64,000 nucleotides of DNA. Origin: Betaproteobacteria bacterium. Its GTDB lineage: Bacteria; Pseudomonadota; Gammaproteobacteria; Burkholderiales; SG8-39. Shown here piece after piece: positions 53,629 through 63,519 of the stretch. The position numbers and the translations under genes are program-made. Location: the NCBI GenBank assembly GCA_016195915.1, contig JACPYS010000012.1:124001-188000 (forward strand), read 5' to 3'. How positions within the stretch are numbered: the stretch's first letter is position 1; each line of letters begins with the position of its first letter. Under the pieces are notes generated by a model, which saw nothing but the letters and a program-made list of their open reading frames with translations, did no database searches and was not told the DNA's origin.

Positions 53629-56600
53629 ATGGCCCAGATCCTTCGACTGCGGGGCGCGATCGCGCTCTCGCAGTTTCGCATCACCAAGCTTGTTGCCCGT
53701 TTAACGGAACTCGATCCCGCAATCGAGCGGCTTGGTGCGGAGTACACGCATTTCGTGGAATGCGTGGATGAACTCGACGCGCGCGAGATGCTTTTGCTCG
53801 AGCGGCTCCTCGCGTACGGGGAGCCGGTGCAAGGCGCGGCCAACGGCGCGCTGTTTCTCGTCGTCCCCCGCATCGGAACGATTTCCTCGTGGTCGTCGAA
53901 GGCGACCGACATCGCCCATTCCTGCGGTTTGACGAAAGTCCGCCGCATCGAGCGCGGCACCGCGTTCCGGGTTGCGGCGCGCCGTACGCTTGAAATGGCG
54001 CAGCGCGCCGCCATCGCGCCGCTGCTTCACGATCGTATGACCGAGACGGTTCTCGCGGCGCCGGAGCAGGCCGACGCGCTGTTTCAGCACGTTCCGCCGC
54101 GGCCGCTGGCACGCATTGCTCTGCTCTCGCGCGGCCGCGCCGCGCTGGAGGAAGCGAATGCAACGCTCGGATTGGCGCTCTCTGCCGACGAAGTCGATTA
54201 CCTCGTCGCTGCGCATGCGACACTCGCGCGCGACCCGACCGACGCCGAGCTGACGATGTTCGCGCAGGCAAACTCCGAGCATTGCCGCCACAAGATCTTC
54301 AACGGCGAATGGATCATCGATGGCAAGCGGCAGGCCGAGACGCTGTTCGGCATGATTCGCGAAACGGAACGTGCCAATCCGCAGGGCACGGTGCTCGCGT
54401 ATTCGGACAACGCCGCGATCATGCACGGCCGTCTCGCGCAGCGATTCCAGCCCGATGCCGAACGGCAATGGCGCACCTGCGCGGAACTCACGCATACGGT
54501 GATGAAGTGCGAGACGCACAACCACCCGACCGCGATATCGCCGTTTCCGGGCGCTGCCACAGGTGCGGGTGGCGAGATCCGCGACGAAGGTGCGACCGGA
54601 CGCGGCGCGAAGCCAAAGGCGGGGCTGGTCGGTTTTTCCGTCTCCAACCTGCGCCTTCCCGGTGCGCTTCGGCCGTGGGAAGGCGAGGGCGCCGGCAAGC
54701 CCGGGCGCATCGCATCCGCGCTCGACATCATGCTCGAGGGGCCGATCGGCGCCGCGGCATTCAACAACGAATTCGGCCGGCCGAATCTCGCCGGATACTT
54801 TCGCAGTTTCGAGATGCAAGTCGCGGGCGTGCAGCGCGGCTACCACAAGCCCATCATGCTCGCCGGCGGCATCGGCAACATCTCCTCCGAACACGTCGGC
54901 AAATCGGCGCTGCCGCAGGGCACGCTGCTGATACAGCTCGGCGGTCCCGGAATGCTGATCGGAATGGGCGGGGGCGCCGCGTCCTCCATGGGAGCAGGCA
55001 CGAATACCGAGGACCTCGATTTCGATTCGGTGCAGCGCGGCAACGCCGAGATGGAACGTCGCGCACAGGAAGTGATCGACCGGTGTTGCCAGCTTGGCAA
55101 GGCCAATCCGATCCTGTCGATCCACGATGTGGGCGCCGGAGGGCTGTCTAACGCACTGCCCGAACTTGTTCACGCTGCCGGCCGCGGCGCACGTGTCGAC
55201 CTGCGCGCCGCGCCTTCCGAGGAAAGCGCAATGTCGCCGCGCGAGATCTGGTGCAACGAGTCGCAGGAGCGGTACATGCTGGCGATCGCACCCGATGAAC
55301 TTCCGCTGTTCGATGCAATCTGCAAGCGGGAACGCTGTCCCTACGCGGTGCTGGGCTCGGCCACGGATGAGGACCGTCTGGTGGTCGATGATTCGCAGCT
55401 CGGCGATACGCCGGTAGACATGCCGCTCGAGACGCTGCTCGGCAAACCGCCCCGGATGCTTCGAGACGTGAGCCGGCTCGCCCGGGTCGAGGCCGAATTC
55501 GCGACTCCCGGACTGGACCTGAAGGATGCGGCTTACCGCGTCCTGCGGCACCCTGCCGTAGCCGACAAGACGTTTCTCGTTTCCATCGGTGATCGCACCG
55601 TCGGCGGTTTGTGTTCGCGAGATCCATTCGTCGGGCCATGGCAGGTGCCGGTTGCGGACTGCGCGGTTACGCTGCTCGATTTCGAAGGCTGCGCCGGCGA
55701 GGCGTACGCGATCGGCGAAAGAACGCCGCTCGCCGCACTGAACGCGCCTGCTTCCGGGCGCATGGCGGTCGGCGAGGCGCTCACCAATCTCGCCGCGGCG
55801 CGCATCAGCGGCCTGAACAGGGTAAAGCTTTCCGCCAACTGGATGGCGGCAGCGGGCTCGCCGGGCGAGGATGCGGACCTGTTCGACACTGTGCGCGCGG
55901 TGGCTCTCGAGCTTTGTCCTGCACTGGGTGTGTCGATACCCGTCGGCAAGGATTCCCTTTCGATGCGCACGGCGTGGACGCAAGGCCCCGCGTCGAAGGA
56001 GGTCGTCGCACCGGTTTCGCTCATCGTTTCGGCATTTGCGCCAGTTGAGGATGCGCGGGGCACGCTCACACCGCGGCTGCGCAGCGATTGCGGAAATACG
56101 GAACTCTTGCTGATCGACCTCGGCCGCGGCAGAAACCGCCTGGGCGGCAGCATCCTCGCCCAGGTGTACGGCCGTTTCGGCCGGAGCGTTCCGGACCTGG
56201 ACGAGCCGGCGAAACTCGCCGGCCTTTTCGCCGCAGTGCAGCGGCTTGCGGCCGAGCGGCTGATCCTCGCTTACCATGACCGTTCGGACGGAGGATTGTT
56301 CGCCACGCTGTGCGAGATGGCGTTTGCGGGACATTGCGGCGTTACGGTGAACCTGGATGAGCTTTGTTTCGACAGACAGATGGACGACGTCGACGGCCTC
56401 GAGCGCAATCCGGAGTTGCTCGTGGGTCGTTTGCGCGAGCGCCTGTTTGCCGCGCTGTTTGCCGAGGAACTGGGAGCGGTGCTGCAGATCCGCGCCGCCG
56501 ATCGGCAACGCGTCATGGACGTGCTGCGCGAGGCGGGAGTGCACGATTGCGCGTGCGTCGTCGGCTTCCCGAATAACCGGGGCGAGGTGCGCGTGGTGCG

Positions 56601-57597
56601 CAATGCGCGCGCCGTTTTTTCGGAGAGTCGCGTTGAGCTGCAGCGCGCGTGGGCCGAGACCAGCTATTGCATGCAGGCGCTGCGCGACCATCCGGAATGC
56701 GCGCAGGAGGAGTACGACCGCCTTCTCGATGCGGGCGATCCGGGTCTCTCGGTTTCGCTCACCTACGATCCCGCGGAGGACATTGCGGCGCCGTTCGTTT
56801 CCCTTGGCGCCGGGCCGAAGATTGCCATCCTGCGCGAGCAGGGCGTGAACGGCCAGGTGGAAATGGCCGCTGCATTCCGGCGCGCAGGCTTCAGGCCGTT
56901 CGACGTGCACATGACCGACATTCTCGCCGGCCGGACCCGCCTCGAGGAGTTCGCGGGCTTCGTGGCCTGCGGCGGGTTCTCCTATGGCGACGTTCTCGGA
57001 GCGGGGCAGGGATGGGCGAAATCGATTCTGTTCAACGAGCGTGCGCGCAGCGCGTTCGAGGGATTCTTCGCACGCGGCGACACGTTTGCGCTCGGGGTGT
57101 GCAACGGTTGCCAGATGATGGCGGCGCTCAAGGAACTGATCCCGGGTGCCGGCGCCTGGCCGGTTTTCCTGCGCAACCGCTCGGAACAGTATGAGGCGCG
57201 TTTTGTCATGGTCGAGGTGACGGACAGTCCTTCGCTTTTTTTCGCGGGCATGGCTGGAAGCCGCATGCCGATCGCTACTGCCCACGGCGAGGGGTTCGCG
57301 CGATTTGCCGAACCCGGCCATCGCGAGCAGGCACAGGTCTGCCTGCGCTTTGTCGATAATCGCGGCAAGGTCGCGGGAACTTATCCATCCAATCCGAACG
57401 GTTCGCCGGAGGGAATCACCGGATTGACCACGCCGGATGGCCGGTTTACCGTTGTGATGCCGCATCCGGAACGCATGTTTCGCACCGTGCAGCAGTCCTG
57501 GGCGCCGGAGCACGACCGCTTTGCCGTGGATGGCGGGTGGGGAGAAGATTCGCCGTGGATGCGCATGTTTCGCAATGCGCGAGTTTGGCTGGGTTGA
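53629..57597 (+). CDS. purL: phosphoribosylformylglycinamidine synthase
   Basis: This is the large single-chain PurL of proteobacteria, 1322 residues. It converts FGAR to FGAM with glutamine and ATP in purine synthesis. Order: N-terminal PurS-like domain, two AIR-synthase-like halves (ATP site region [20 protein letters not shown] near 290) and a C-terminal glutamine amidotransferase domain. The catalytic nucleophile is C1158 in [11 protein letters not shown], and the triad His/Glu region is [11 protein letters not shown]. The start [18 protein letters not shown] matches the beta/gammaproteobacterial type. Confidence 0.97.
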   Translation: MAQILRLRGAIALSQFRITKLVARLTELDPAIERLGAEYTHFVECVDELDAREMLLLERLLAYGEPVQGAANGALFLVVPRIGTISSWSSKATDIAHSCGLTKVRRIERGTAFRVAARRTLEMAQRAAIAPLLHDRMTETVLAAPEQADALFQHVPPRPLARIALLSRGRAALEEANATLGLALSADEVDYLVAAHATLARDPTDAELTMFAQANSEHCRHKIFNGEWIIDGKRQAETLFGMIRETERANPQGTVLAYSDNAAIMHGRLAQRFQPDAERQWRTCAELTHTVMKCETHNHPTAISPFPGAATGAGGEIRDEGATGRGAKPKAGLVGFSVSNLRLPGALRPWEGEGAGKPGRIASALDIMLEGPIGAAAFNNEFGRPNLAGYFRSFEMQVAGVQRGYHKPIMLAGGIGNISSEHVGKSALPQGTLLIQLGGPGMLIGMGGGAASSMGAGTNTEDLDFDSVQRGNAEMERRAQEVIDRCCQLGKANPILSIHDVGAGGLSNALPELVHAAGRGARVDLRAAPSEESAMSPREIWCNESQERYMLAIAPDELPLFDAICKRERCPYAVLGSATDEDRLVVDDSQLGDTPVDMPLETLLGKPPRMLRDVSRLARVEAEFATPGLDLKDAAYRVLRHPAVADKTFLVSIGDRTVGGLCSRDPFVGPWQVPVADCAVTLLDFEGCAGEAYAIGERTPLAALNAPASGRMAVGEALTNLAAARISGLNRVKLSANWMAAAGSPGEDADLFDTVRAVALELCPALGVSIPVGKDSLSMRTAWTQGPASKEVVAPVSLIVSAFAPVEDARGTLTPRLRSDCGNTELLLIDLGRGRNRLGGSILAQVYGRFGRSVPDLDEPAKLAGLFAAVQRLAAERLILAYHDRSDGGLFATLCEMAFAGHCGVTVNLDELCFDRQMDDVDGLERNPELLVGRLRERLFAALFAEELGAVLQIRAADRQRVMDVLREAGVHDCACVVGFPNNRGEVRVVRNARAVFSESRVELQRAWAETSYCMQALRDHPECAQEEYDRLLDAGDPGLSVSLTYDPAEDIAAPFVSLGAGPKIAILREQGVNGQVEMAAAFRRAGFRPFDVHMTDILAGRTRLEEFAGFVACGGFSYGDVLGAGQGWAKSILFNERARSAFEGFFARGDTFALGVCNGCQMMAALKELIPGAGAWPVFLRNRSEQYEARFVMVEVTDSPSLFFAGMAGSRMPIATAHGEGFARFAEPGHREQAQVCLRFVDNRGKVAGTYPSNPNGSPEGITGLTTPDGRFTVVMPHPERMFRTVQQSWAPEHDRFAVDGGWGEDSPWMRMFRNARVWLG

Positions 57598-57623
57598 AGC
57601 GTCGTTAACGAAGGGAGGAGAGC

Positions 57624-57971
57624 ATGAGTATTGCGCGTTACGAGTCGAGTGGCATTCTGTCTTCGGCAGTCGAGCACGGCGACACGGTCTATCTCGCCGG
57701 AATCGTTGCCGACGATCCGTCGAAGGACATCAAAGGTCAGACGGAACAGATTCTCGGAAAGATCGACGGCCTGCTGGCGAAGTGCGGGAGCAACAAGTCG
57801 AAGGTGATGACGGCGACCATCTGGGTCACCGACATCCGCAATCGCCCTGCGATGAACGAGGCTTGGACGGCGTGGGTCGATCCGAACAATCTGCCCGCAC
57901 GGGCCTGCGTGGAGGCAAAACTGGCCGATCCGCGCATGCTGGTGGAGATCATGGTGGTGGCGGGGAAGTAG
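57624..57971 (+). CDS. RidA family protein
   Basis: This is a 115-residue protein of the RidA/YjgF group, which deaminates reactive enamines and imines. The conserved region ARACVEAKLADPRMLVEIMV contains the arginine expected to hold the substrate carboxylate. The ATG has a strong GGGAGGAGA site. It lies 26 bp after purL and may be co-transcribed. Confidence 0.92.
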   Translation: MSIARYESSGILSSAVEHGDTVYLAGIVADDPSKDIKGQTEQILGKIDGLLAKCGSNKSKVMTATIWVTDIRNRPAMNEAWTAWVDPNNLPARACVEAKLADPRMLVEIMVVAGK

Positions 57972-58014
57972 AGGGTGAAGTAGTGATGCGCCAGCGCCGT
58001 ACGTTTCGTGTTAG

Positions 58015-58029
58015 ACTTTAATGTAAAGT
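58015..58029 (+). promoter_or_regulatory. candidate operator of the VapBC-like module
   Basis: This is an inverted repeat ACTTTA-ATG-TAAAGT, 20 bases upstream of the antitoxin start. A further TAAAG lies closer to the ATG. It is suited to autoregulation by the AbrB-type antitoxin. Confidence 0.5.
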
Positions 58030-58048
58030 AAACGAGGAAAAGTAAAGC

Positions 58049-58300
58049 ATGAGCGCAGTTGTAAAGATCGCTAAAGTGTCCGGTAAAGGCCAGATTACGC
58101 TTCCGCGTGCGGTGCGCAAAGCGCTCGGCACCGATCATGTGCGCATCGTCTCGGAGGCAGGATCGGTGCGTATCGAGCCGGTCAACGATGTCGCCGGCAG
58201 TCTTGCGCACTATGCCAAAGGGCGCACACGGATCGCGTTCCGCGTCGCTCGCGAGCAGGCTTGGGAAGCAGTTGTCCGAGAAAAGCACAAGCGTCGTTGA
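58049..58300 (+). CDS. AbrB/MazE-type antitoxin (VapB-like)
   Basis: This is an 83-residue DNA-binding antitoxin with the swapped-hairpin N-terminus KVSGKGQITLPRAVRKALG. The C-terminus (RTRIAFRVAREQAWEAVVRE) would wrap the toxin. It overlaps the next gene by about 30 bp. The upstream palindrome suggests autoregulation. Confidence 0.85.
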   Translation: MSAVVKIAKVSGKGQITLPRAVRKALGTDHVRIVSEAGSVRIEPVNDVAGSLAHYAKGRTRIAFRVAREQAWEAVVREKHKRR

Positions 58301-58664
58301 CGCAAACGCGATTCTCGCTCTTCTGCTCGGGGGAGAGCGGGTTCACTTCCACCGTGCGCGTGCGTTCTTCGAACCGGTGCGTGAAGGCAAGACTGCTGCC
58401 TACGTTCCCGCTGCTGTTCTGGCCGAGTGCGTGTACGTCCTCACGCGCGTATACAAAGTGACCCGCGCCGATGCGGCGACGAAGTTGCTGAGCCTCCTCG
58501 ACTACCGCGGAGTGATCACGGAGTCTCCGGCCGTTCGGCAAGCCCTGACTTTGTATCGGGATCTGAATGTGGATTTCGTCGACGCACTGGTCGCCGCGAC
58601 CGCACGCGAGCGCAATTGGGGTGTGTTCAGCTTTGACCGCGATCTGGAGCGATTGACGAAGTGA
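58272..58664 (+). CDS. PIN-domain toxin (VapC-like)
   Basis: This is a 130-residue ribonuclease toxin with the PIN acidic residues in VVDANAILALLLG, AVLAECVYVL, DLNVDFVDALVAATA and GVFSFDRDL. I chose the in-frame TTG 58272 because it gives a normal PIN N-terminus; the frame also offers ATG 58212, which would overlap the antitoxin by 89 bp. The acidic motifs appear intact, so the module may be active. Confidence 0.82.
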   Translation: MSEKSTSVVDANAILALLLGGERVHFHRARAFFEPVREGKTAAYVPAAVLAECVYVLTRVYKVTRADAATKLLSLLDYRGVITESPAVRQALTLYRDLNVDFVDALVAATARERNWGVFSFDRDLERLTK

Positions 58665-58889
58665 GCGATCGGCGCCGCAGGGTTTTGAGGTCTAGCGCGC
58701 TGCAGAAAATTTGGGAGCGGCGGTCTGGTGGCTTCGGTCCGTTTATTTCGTCGCTCGACCGTCGGGAGTCTCATGCCTCAGCCCCACGAAAGTCTCGGCC
58801 ATCGACAGCTGCCGCCAGTGCTTCGCCGAAAGGCACCGAAATGCAGCCGACCGTGCGCGCCCAAGGTCGTTCGCCTAAGCGTTGGCGCT

Positions 58890-59956
58890 TCATGCGGCAA
58901 ATCCAATGGTGCGGCGCCCACCCTCGGGTTTCATTTCGCACTCCGCCCGCAGGCGCTGGAGAAGTGTCATGCTGGATCGAACGGGGCGGAGTCTCGCCTG
59001 CCGAACCACGTTGGCGAAGTCGCCTGGCGTCAGGCAGTCAAGGCGGGCGATGAGCGACTGCAGATTCATTTCGTCGCCGATTCCAAGCTGATTCCTGGTA
59101 TCGACAAACAGCGTCCATGCCTGTTCCGGCTTGAGATAGTCAAAGCGGATTTTCAGGTCGAAACGCCGAAGCGCTGCCGAATCGAGGCTCGCCATCAGGT
59201 TGGTCGAGGCAATGAGGATCCCCTCGAAGCCCTCCATCTGGGTCAGCATCTCGTTGACCTGCGTCAGTTCCCAACTTGCCTGGGCACCTTGCCGGTCCTG
59301 AAGGAAGCTGTCGGCCTCGTCGAGCAGGAGCACTGCCTCTTCCTCGTGCGCCTGCCGGAACATCCGGGCGAGGTTCTTCTCTGTCATGCCCACCCACATC
59401 GAAACAATGTCCGAGGCGCGACGCACAAGCAGTGGTCTGTCGAGCACGGACGCGACATGCTTGCCGAAAGCCGTCTTGCCTGTACCGGCCGGACCATAGA
59501 GGCAGATGCGTCCCTGGCGCTGGGCCATCAAACCATCCTGAAGTTCGCCCATGTCGCAGTCCGTATTGAGCACATCCAGTCGGTACACAGTGGCCAATTT
59601 GTTACAACGCGGATCGCGTGAGAGGCCGATGACTTCAAGCGTATTGCCTATGACTCGGGCAAGCGAACGCTCCACCCCGTCAGATGGAAGCGTCTTGGCT
59701 GATCGGACGACCTTGGCGGCGCGCTCAACCACGGCAGGCATCAAGTCCTCGTGTTCCGCCATTCGCATCTTCCATGCGTCCGATACCGGCAGGTCCCCGA
59801 GATACTCATCGAGAATCCGGCCGCGCACGCTGCGCGGCGGGACCTTCATCTCCAGCACGTAGTCAAAGCGTCTGAGATAGGCGCGGTCGATGACATGAAT
59901 ATTGTTCGATATCCAGAAGGCCGGGGTCGCGTTGCCTTCCAGACGTGACCGGACGT
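58890..59956 (-). pseudogene. AAA ATPase, 5'-truncated at the DnaB-like gene
   Basis: The frame carries the second AAA domain in full: Walker A YGPAGTGKTAFG, Walker B AVLLLDEADSF, then ILIASTNLMASLDSAALRRF. Upstream of the first possible start (GTG 59858) the homology continues in frame as PAFWISNNIHVIDRAYLRRF, the end of a first AAA domain. It stops at about 59956, where the DnaB-like locus begins. The gene has therefore lost its 5' half. A shortened product of 322 residues could still be made. Confidence 0.75.
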
Positions 59957-60046
59957 CATCAACTTGGGACGATTTATGGGCAAATCCCGGAATTCGTCCG
60001 TCGGGGTGAAGAGGAGGGAAGCGGACGTTCGCGTTACATCAGAGGA

Positions 60047-60110
60047 TTATTCCCTCCTTCGATCGAAGCCGAGCAGTCGGCAATCGGGAGCCCTCTTCTC
60101 GACAATGAGG
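60047..60110 (+). repeat. diverged duplicate of the DnaB N-terminal coding segment
   Basis: Read in the frame from 59945 this segment encodes LFPPSIEAEQSAIGSPLLDN, a near copy of LLPHSVEAEQSVIGSLLRDN encoded at about 60170-60235. It is the remnant of a second dnaB 5' end, or a tandem duplication. Confidence 0.7.
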
Positions 60111-60131
60111 CCCGATCGGACGCCGCAGCGG

Positions 60132-61508
60132 ATGCGCAACAGACGGCGCTCCGCTGAACCCAATAAACGGTTGCTCCCTCACTCCGTCGAGGCCGAGCAG
60201 TCGGTGATCGGCAGCCTGCTTCGCGACAACGAAGCCTGGATCAAGGTCGGCGACCTCATCTCCGAACAGGATTTCTTCCGGGACGACCACCGTTGCATCT
60301 TTCGGCACATCATGGGCTTGCTGGAAAAGGAAGGCGCCGCCGACATTGTGACGGTCTCCGACTCGATCCAGAAATCGGACGAGGTCAATCAGACCGGCGG
60401 GCTGGCCTATCTGAAGAAAATCGCGAACGCCACGCCGCCGGCTGCCAATGTCCGCCAATACGCGGAAATCGTTTGCGACAACGCCATACTGCGTTTGCTG
60501 ATAAGCGCCTGCAATGATGCGGCTGGATCTGCGTTCAACCGTTCAGGCCGGGATGTCCAGCAAATTCTTGATGAGGCGCAATCCCGCATCTTCGAGGTCG
60601 CCGAGGCCGGCGCACGCTCGCGCAAAAAGATTCAAACACTATCAAGTGCGCTCGGACAGTCTGTGGAGCGCATTCACGAACGGTGCGATCGTAATCGCCC
60701 TGACGCGGTGACTGGCCTTGCTACCGGCTACATTGACTTTGACGACATCACGTCCGGCTTGCAGCGTGGCGACATGATTGTCATCGCCGGTCGGCCGGGC
60801 ATGGGTAGCTCCACACTGGCGATGAACATCGCGGAACATGTCGGCGTCGATCTCGGCCTGCCTGTGCTGATCTTCAGCTTGGAGATGTCCGCACCCCAGC
60901 TGGCATTGCGTTTCCTGTCGTCCCGAGCGCGAGTGGATTTCGCGAAGCTGCGATCGGCAAGATTGACTTCCGAGGACTGGGACAAGCTGACTGCCGGACT
61001 GGAGCGGCTCCACAGTGCCAAGATAAGCATCGACGCAAACGGGATCATCAACGCGAGTGAACTGCGCGCCCATGCTCGTCGCACGCAGCGCGAATTCAAG
61101 GGACTTGGACTCATCGTCATTGACAACATCCAGATGATCGCCAGTCCGCAGAATGCCGAGAATCGTCCCGGCGAGGTGGTTAGCACCTCTTGTTTGCTCA
61201 AGGACTTGGCCGACGAGCTGGACGTTCCGGTGGTCGCAGTTTCGCAGCTTCCCAGGAGGATCGACGAACGCGCCGACAAGCGACCGCTGCTGTCGGACCT
61301 GCGCGAGTGCGGGACAATCGCGCAGGATGCCGATCTGGTCATGTTCCTGTACCGGGACGACTACTACAGCATTGAGGCGTCGAAGGAACGGGGCGTGACC
61401 GAGGTCATCATCGGCAAGCACCTGAACGGGTCGATTGGTGAATTTCGCCTGGCGTTCAACCGGGAATTCTGTCGGTTTGAAAGTCTCGCACGCCCGCGAA
61501 GCGCATGA
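60132..61508 (+). CDS. DnaB-like replicative helicase paralogue lacking the Walker A lysine
   Basis: Family sequence is clear from LLPHSVEAEQSVIGSLLRDN through FSLEMSAPQLALRFLSSRAR to the end (KRPLLSDLRECGTIAQDADL, then MFLYRDDYY). About 458 residues, normal for DnaB. The P-loop reads GRPGMGSST where DnaB has GRPSMGKT, so the essential lysine is a serine; the Walker B segment is LIVIDNIQMI. I chose ATG 60132; the frame is open from 59964. Just upstream, in another frame, lies a diverged duplicate of the DnaB N-terminus. It is probably a mobile-element helicase in decay. Confidence 0.75.
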   Translation: MRNRRRSAEPNKRLLPHSVEAEQSVIGSLLRDNEAWIKVGDLISEQDFFRDDHRCIFRHIMGLLEKEGAADIVTVSDSIQKSDEVNQTGGLAYLKKIANATPPAANVRQYAEIVCDNAILRLLISACNDAAGSAFNRSGRDVQQILDEAQSRIFEVAEAGARSRKKIQTLSSALGQSVERIHERCDRNRPDAVTGLATGYIDFDDITSGLQRGDMIVIAGRPGMGSSTLAMNIAEHVGVDLGLPVLIFSLEMSAPQLALRFLSSRARVDFAKLRSARLTSEDWDKLTAGLERLHSAKISIDANGIINASELRAHARRTQREFKGLGLIVIDNIQMIASPQNAENRPGEVVSTSCLLKDLADELDVPVVAVSQLPRRIDERADKRPLLSDLRECGTIAQDADLVMFLYRDDYYSIEASKERGVTEVIIGKHLNGSIGEFRLAFNREFCRFESLARPRSA

Positions 61509-61647
61509 GGGTGGCTGTTTCGACACGGGGCTGCTCCCGATCGGAGAGCAACCAACCCCGGTGTGCAGCCATTCAGCCGAGAAACGCGGAAGCCGAAGAT
61601 AATGTGGGTCCAGATTGTTTCTTTTGTTTTTACAGATCAACAGGTTT

Positions 61648-61676
61648 TTGACAAACTTAGCCCAACTTAGTTTATA
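61648..61676 (+). promoter_or_regulatory. sigma-70 promoter of the Phd-type antitoxin
   Basis: This is a consensus TTGACA (61648-61653), a 17-base spacer and TTTATA (61671-61676), 20 bases before the ATG at 61697. The spacer contains a direct repeat AACTTAG-CCC-AACTTAG, suitable for antitoxin binding. Confidence 0.75.
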
Positions 61677-61696
61677 AGCCGAACGAGGCTGACATC

Positions 61697-61933
61697 ATGC
61701 AAATCGTCAATATCCATGAGGCGAAGACCAATCTTTCCCGCTTGGTGGAAGAAGTGGCGGCCGGCAAGGAAATCATTATCGCCAAAGCCGGCAAGCCGAT
61801 GGCCCGGCTCGTACCCCTGGCCGCCGCGCCCAAGGCGCGCCGCCTCGGAATGTTCAAAGGGGAACTCAACGTCCCGGATGATTTTGATGCGCCGTTGGCC
61901 GAGGACGAACTCGCCTCGTTCGCGGGACGCTGA
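61697..61933 (+). CDS. Phd/YefM-type antitoxin
   Basis: This is a 78-residue antitoxin with the N-terminal dimerisation and DNA-binding fold (MQIVNIHEAKTNLSRLVEEV, then GKPMARLVPL). The acidic C-terminus (FDAPLAEDELASF) would bind a PIN toxin. The toxin gene directly behind it is internally deleted, so this antitoxin has lost its working partner here. Confidence 0.85.
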   Translation: MQIVNIHEAKTNLSRLVEEVAAGKEIIIAKAGKPMARLVPLAAAPKARRLGMFKGELNVPDDFDAPLAEDELASFAGR

Positions 61934-62047
61934 GTGGTTCTATTGCTCAATACACACGTCCTGATGTGGGCGCTGCTACTGCCCGCGCAGTTGCTCACCG
62001 CCGATTCCGCTCTTTTGCCTTATTCCGAATTGGTGCGGCTGATCTGA
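61934..62047 (+). pseudogene. PIN toxin remnant with internal deletion
   Basis: Starting at GTG directly after the antitoxin stop, the frame reads VLLLNTHVLMWALL (PIN N-terminus) and then jumps to LLTADSALLPYSELVRLI (PIN C-terminus), ending at TGA. About 80-90 residues of the middle are missing without loss of frame. The catalytic centre is gone. Confidence 0.75.
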
Positions 62048-62088
62048 AGGCTGAAGGGTCAATACGATCGAACCGGGGCCGCGCGCCC

Positions 62089-63012
62089 TCAGAGCAACAA
62101 TACCTTGCGGCATTCCGCCTTTTCCATTCCCTCGCCCCAATACCAATAGAACCGGGAATCCTTCAGGCCGATGCTGGCGACGAAGGGCGTTCCTTCCCGG
62201 TCCATCACGTGAACGATGACAGGTCCGAGATAGCCGCCCTTCAGATAGCGCAGGTCGTCGAGAGCTTCGCGACATGCTTCCTCCGCTGACGCTCCCCGCT
62301 TGAGGTAGGCGATGACTGCGCGTGCGGTTCCCGCGCGAATCGTCATTTCTCCGGTATGCGTGCAGGCCGCGGCGCCATACCGATTGTCGACGTACATGCC
62401 CGCTCCGATGATGGGCGAATCACCAAGGCGTCCCGGGTACTTGTATCCCCAACCTGAAGTACTGACCCCGCCGCCCCAGTTCTCGTCTTGCGTTCTCACC
62501 AGAAAACAGGTGGTTCCCTTGGCGGTTTCGGGCTCTGCGGACGGCCAGACCACCGGGGACAGCGGAACATTTGGCCACGCATTGGCCAAGTCTGGAGGCA
62601 CATGCGCGCGGATCCATTTCTCGTAGTCGGCCTTGGCCTCATCCGACAAGAGATTGCCTTTTCGCTCTCCGATCTCTGCAGCAAATCTCGCTGCCCCTTC
62701 GCCGACGAGCATCACGTGCGGCGTACTCTCCATCACCTGGCGCGCGACGGAGATGGCGTGGAAATAGTCCTGCAGCGCGCCGACCGCTCCCGTGCGGAGC
62801 GTGGCGCCGCACATGATGGAGGCGTCGCATTCCATGACGCCAAGAACATTGGGCGCGCCGCCAAGGCCTGCGCTGCGAACCGCCGGATCGAGTTCGACCA
62901 CGCGGATGCCGGCCTCGATCGCGTCGAGCGCCGACCGCCCGTTTCGAACGGATTCGACGGCCGCGGACATGCCGACTGCGCCTTCTCCATTCGCCAAGAC
63001 AACGGGGCTCAT
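62089..63012 (-). CDS. Ntn-hydrolase asparaginase / N4-(GlcNAc)-asparaginase family (Asparaginase_2)
   Basis: This is a 307-residue member of the self-cleaving Thr-nucleophile asparaginase family. The N-terminal VRNGRSALDAIEAGIRVVEL and the C-terminal GWGYKYPGRLGDSPIIGAGM followed by YGAAACTHTGE fit the glycosylasparaginase branch. The new N-terminal Thr should lie in AKGTTCFLV; the usual Asp-Thr cleavage pair is Gly-Thr here. It likely hydrolyses an asparagine amide or isoaspartyl peptide. It stands between two decayed toxin-antitoxin modules. Confidence 0.87.
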   Translation of the reverse strand: MSPVVLANGEGAVGMSAAVESVRNGRSALDAIEAGIRVVELDPAVRSAGLGGAPNVLGVMECDASIMCGATLRTGAVGALQDYFHAISVARQVMESTPHVMLVGEGAARFAAEIGERKGNLLSDEAKADYEKWIRAHVPPDLANAWPNVPLSPVVWPSAEPETAKGTTCFLVRTQDENWGGGVSTSGWGYKYPGRLGDSPIIGAGMYVDNRYGAAACTHTGEMTIRAGTARAVIAYLKRGASAEEACREALDDLRYLKGGYLGPVIVHVMDREGTPFVASIGLKDSRFYWYWGEGMEKAECRKVLLL

Positions 63013-63049
63013 GTCCGGAATGCGAAACGCAGTGGTGACGTCGTGCTGG

Positions 63050-63195
63050 TCAGATTTGCTTGAAGGCCTGCAACGACGCTGCAGTGCGGTCGAAGGTCAG
63101 TGTCGATTCGCAGCCGGCCAAGTCGTTGATGACGCCGATCAGAGATTCGGAAAAATCCGACCAATTCGATCTTATCTCTTGCCAGTCGCGGCTCT
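63050..63195 (-). pseudogene. PIN toxin remnant, 5'-truncated
   Basis: The minus strand reads, in a frame overlapping the end of the AbrB-type antitoxin, WSDFSESLIGVINDLAGCES then TLTFDRTAASLQAFKQI and TGA. This is the C-terminal third of a VapC-type PIN domain. The N-terminal two thirds with the first catalytic acids are missing. Confidence 0.7.
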
Positions 63196-63417
63196 GGCGA
63201 TCGTGGCATTCATCTTCTCGATCGACAATTCCTTCCCGTCGCGCCGTTTGAGAAATCCCTTGAGGTTCCGCACGTCGAGCGTTGCCGGCTTGATTACGAC
63301 GCGCCCGTCGGACTCGATCACAAAATCAAGCTTATCGCCGGGACGGAGTTTCAGATAGTCCCGCACTTGCTTCGGGATCGCCGTCCGTCCCTTGCTGGTG
63401 AGTGTAGCGACCGTCAT
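63172..63417 (-). CDS. AbrB/MazE-type antitoxin, partner toxin decayed
   Basis: This is an 81-residue antitoxin with the N-terminal TLTSKGRTAIPKQVRDYLKL swapped-hairpin fold and GDKLDFVIESDGRVVIKPA. The ATG has an AAAGGA site. The gene is intact while the adjoining PIN toxin has lost its start, so it is now an orphan antitoxin. Confidence 0.85.
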   Translation of the reverse strand: MTVATLTSKGRTAIPKQVRDYLKLRPGDKLDFVIESDGRVVIKPATLDVRNLKGFLKRRDGKELSIEKMNATIARAATGKR

Positions 63418-63519
63418 CCTGATTCCTTTCCATTACTCCATTCCTTACACACGCAAAAGGATAACACTGTCGCGAATCGGAAATTTCCCGTTTCGTTGGC
63501 CGAATTCCCAGAGTCGGAC

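Noticed and set aside
53701..57513. A 1270-codon open frame on the minus strand opposite purL
   Set aside because: It is the shadow of purL, which is unmistakable.
58665..58889. Short open frames between the PIN toxin and the AAA pseudogene
   Set aside because: They are overlapping shadow frames without motifs or ribosome sites; this is a convergent intergenic region.
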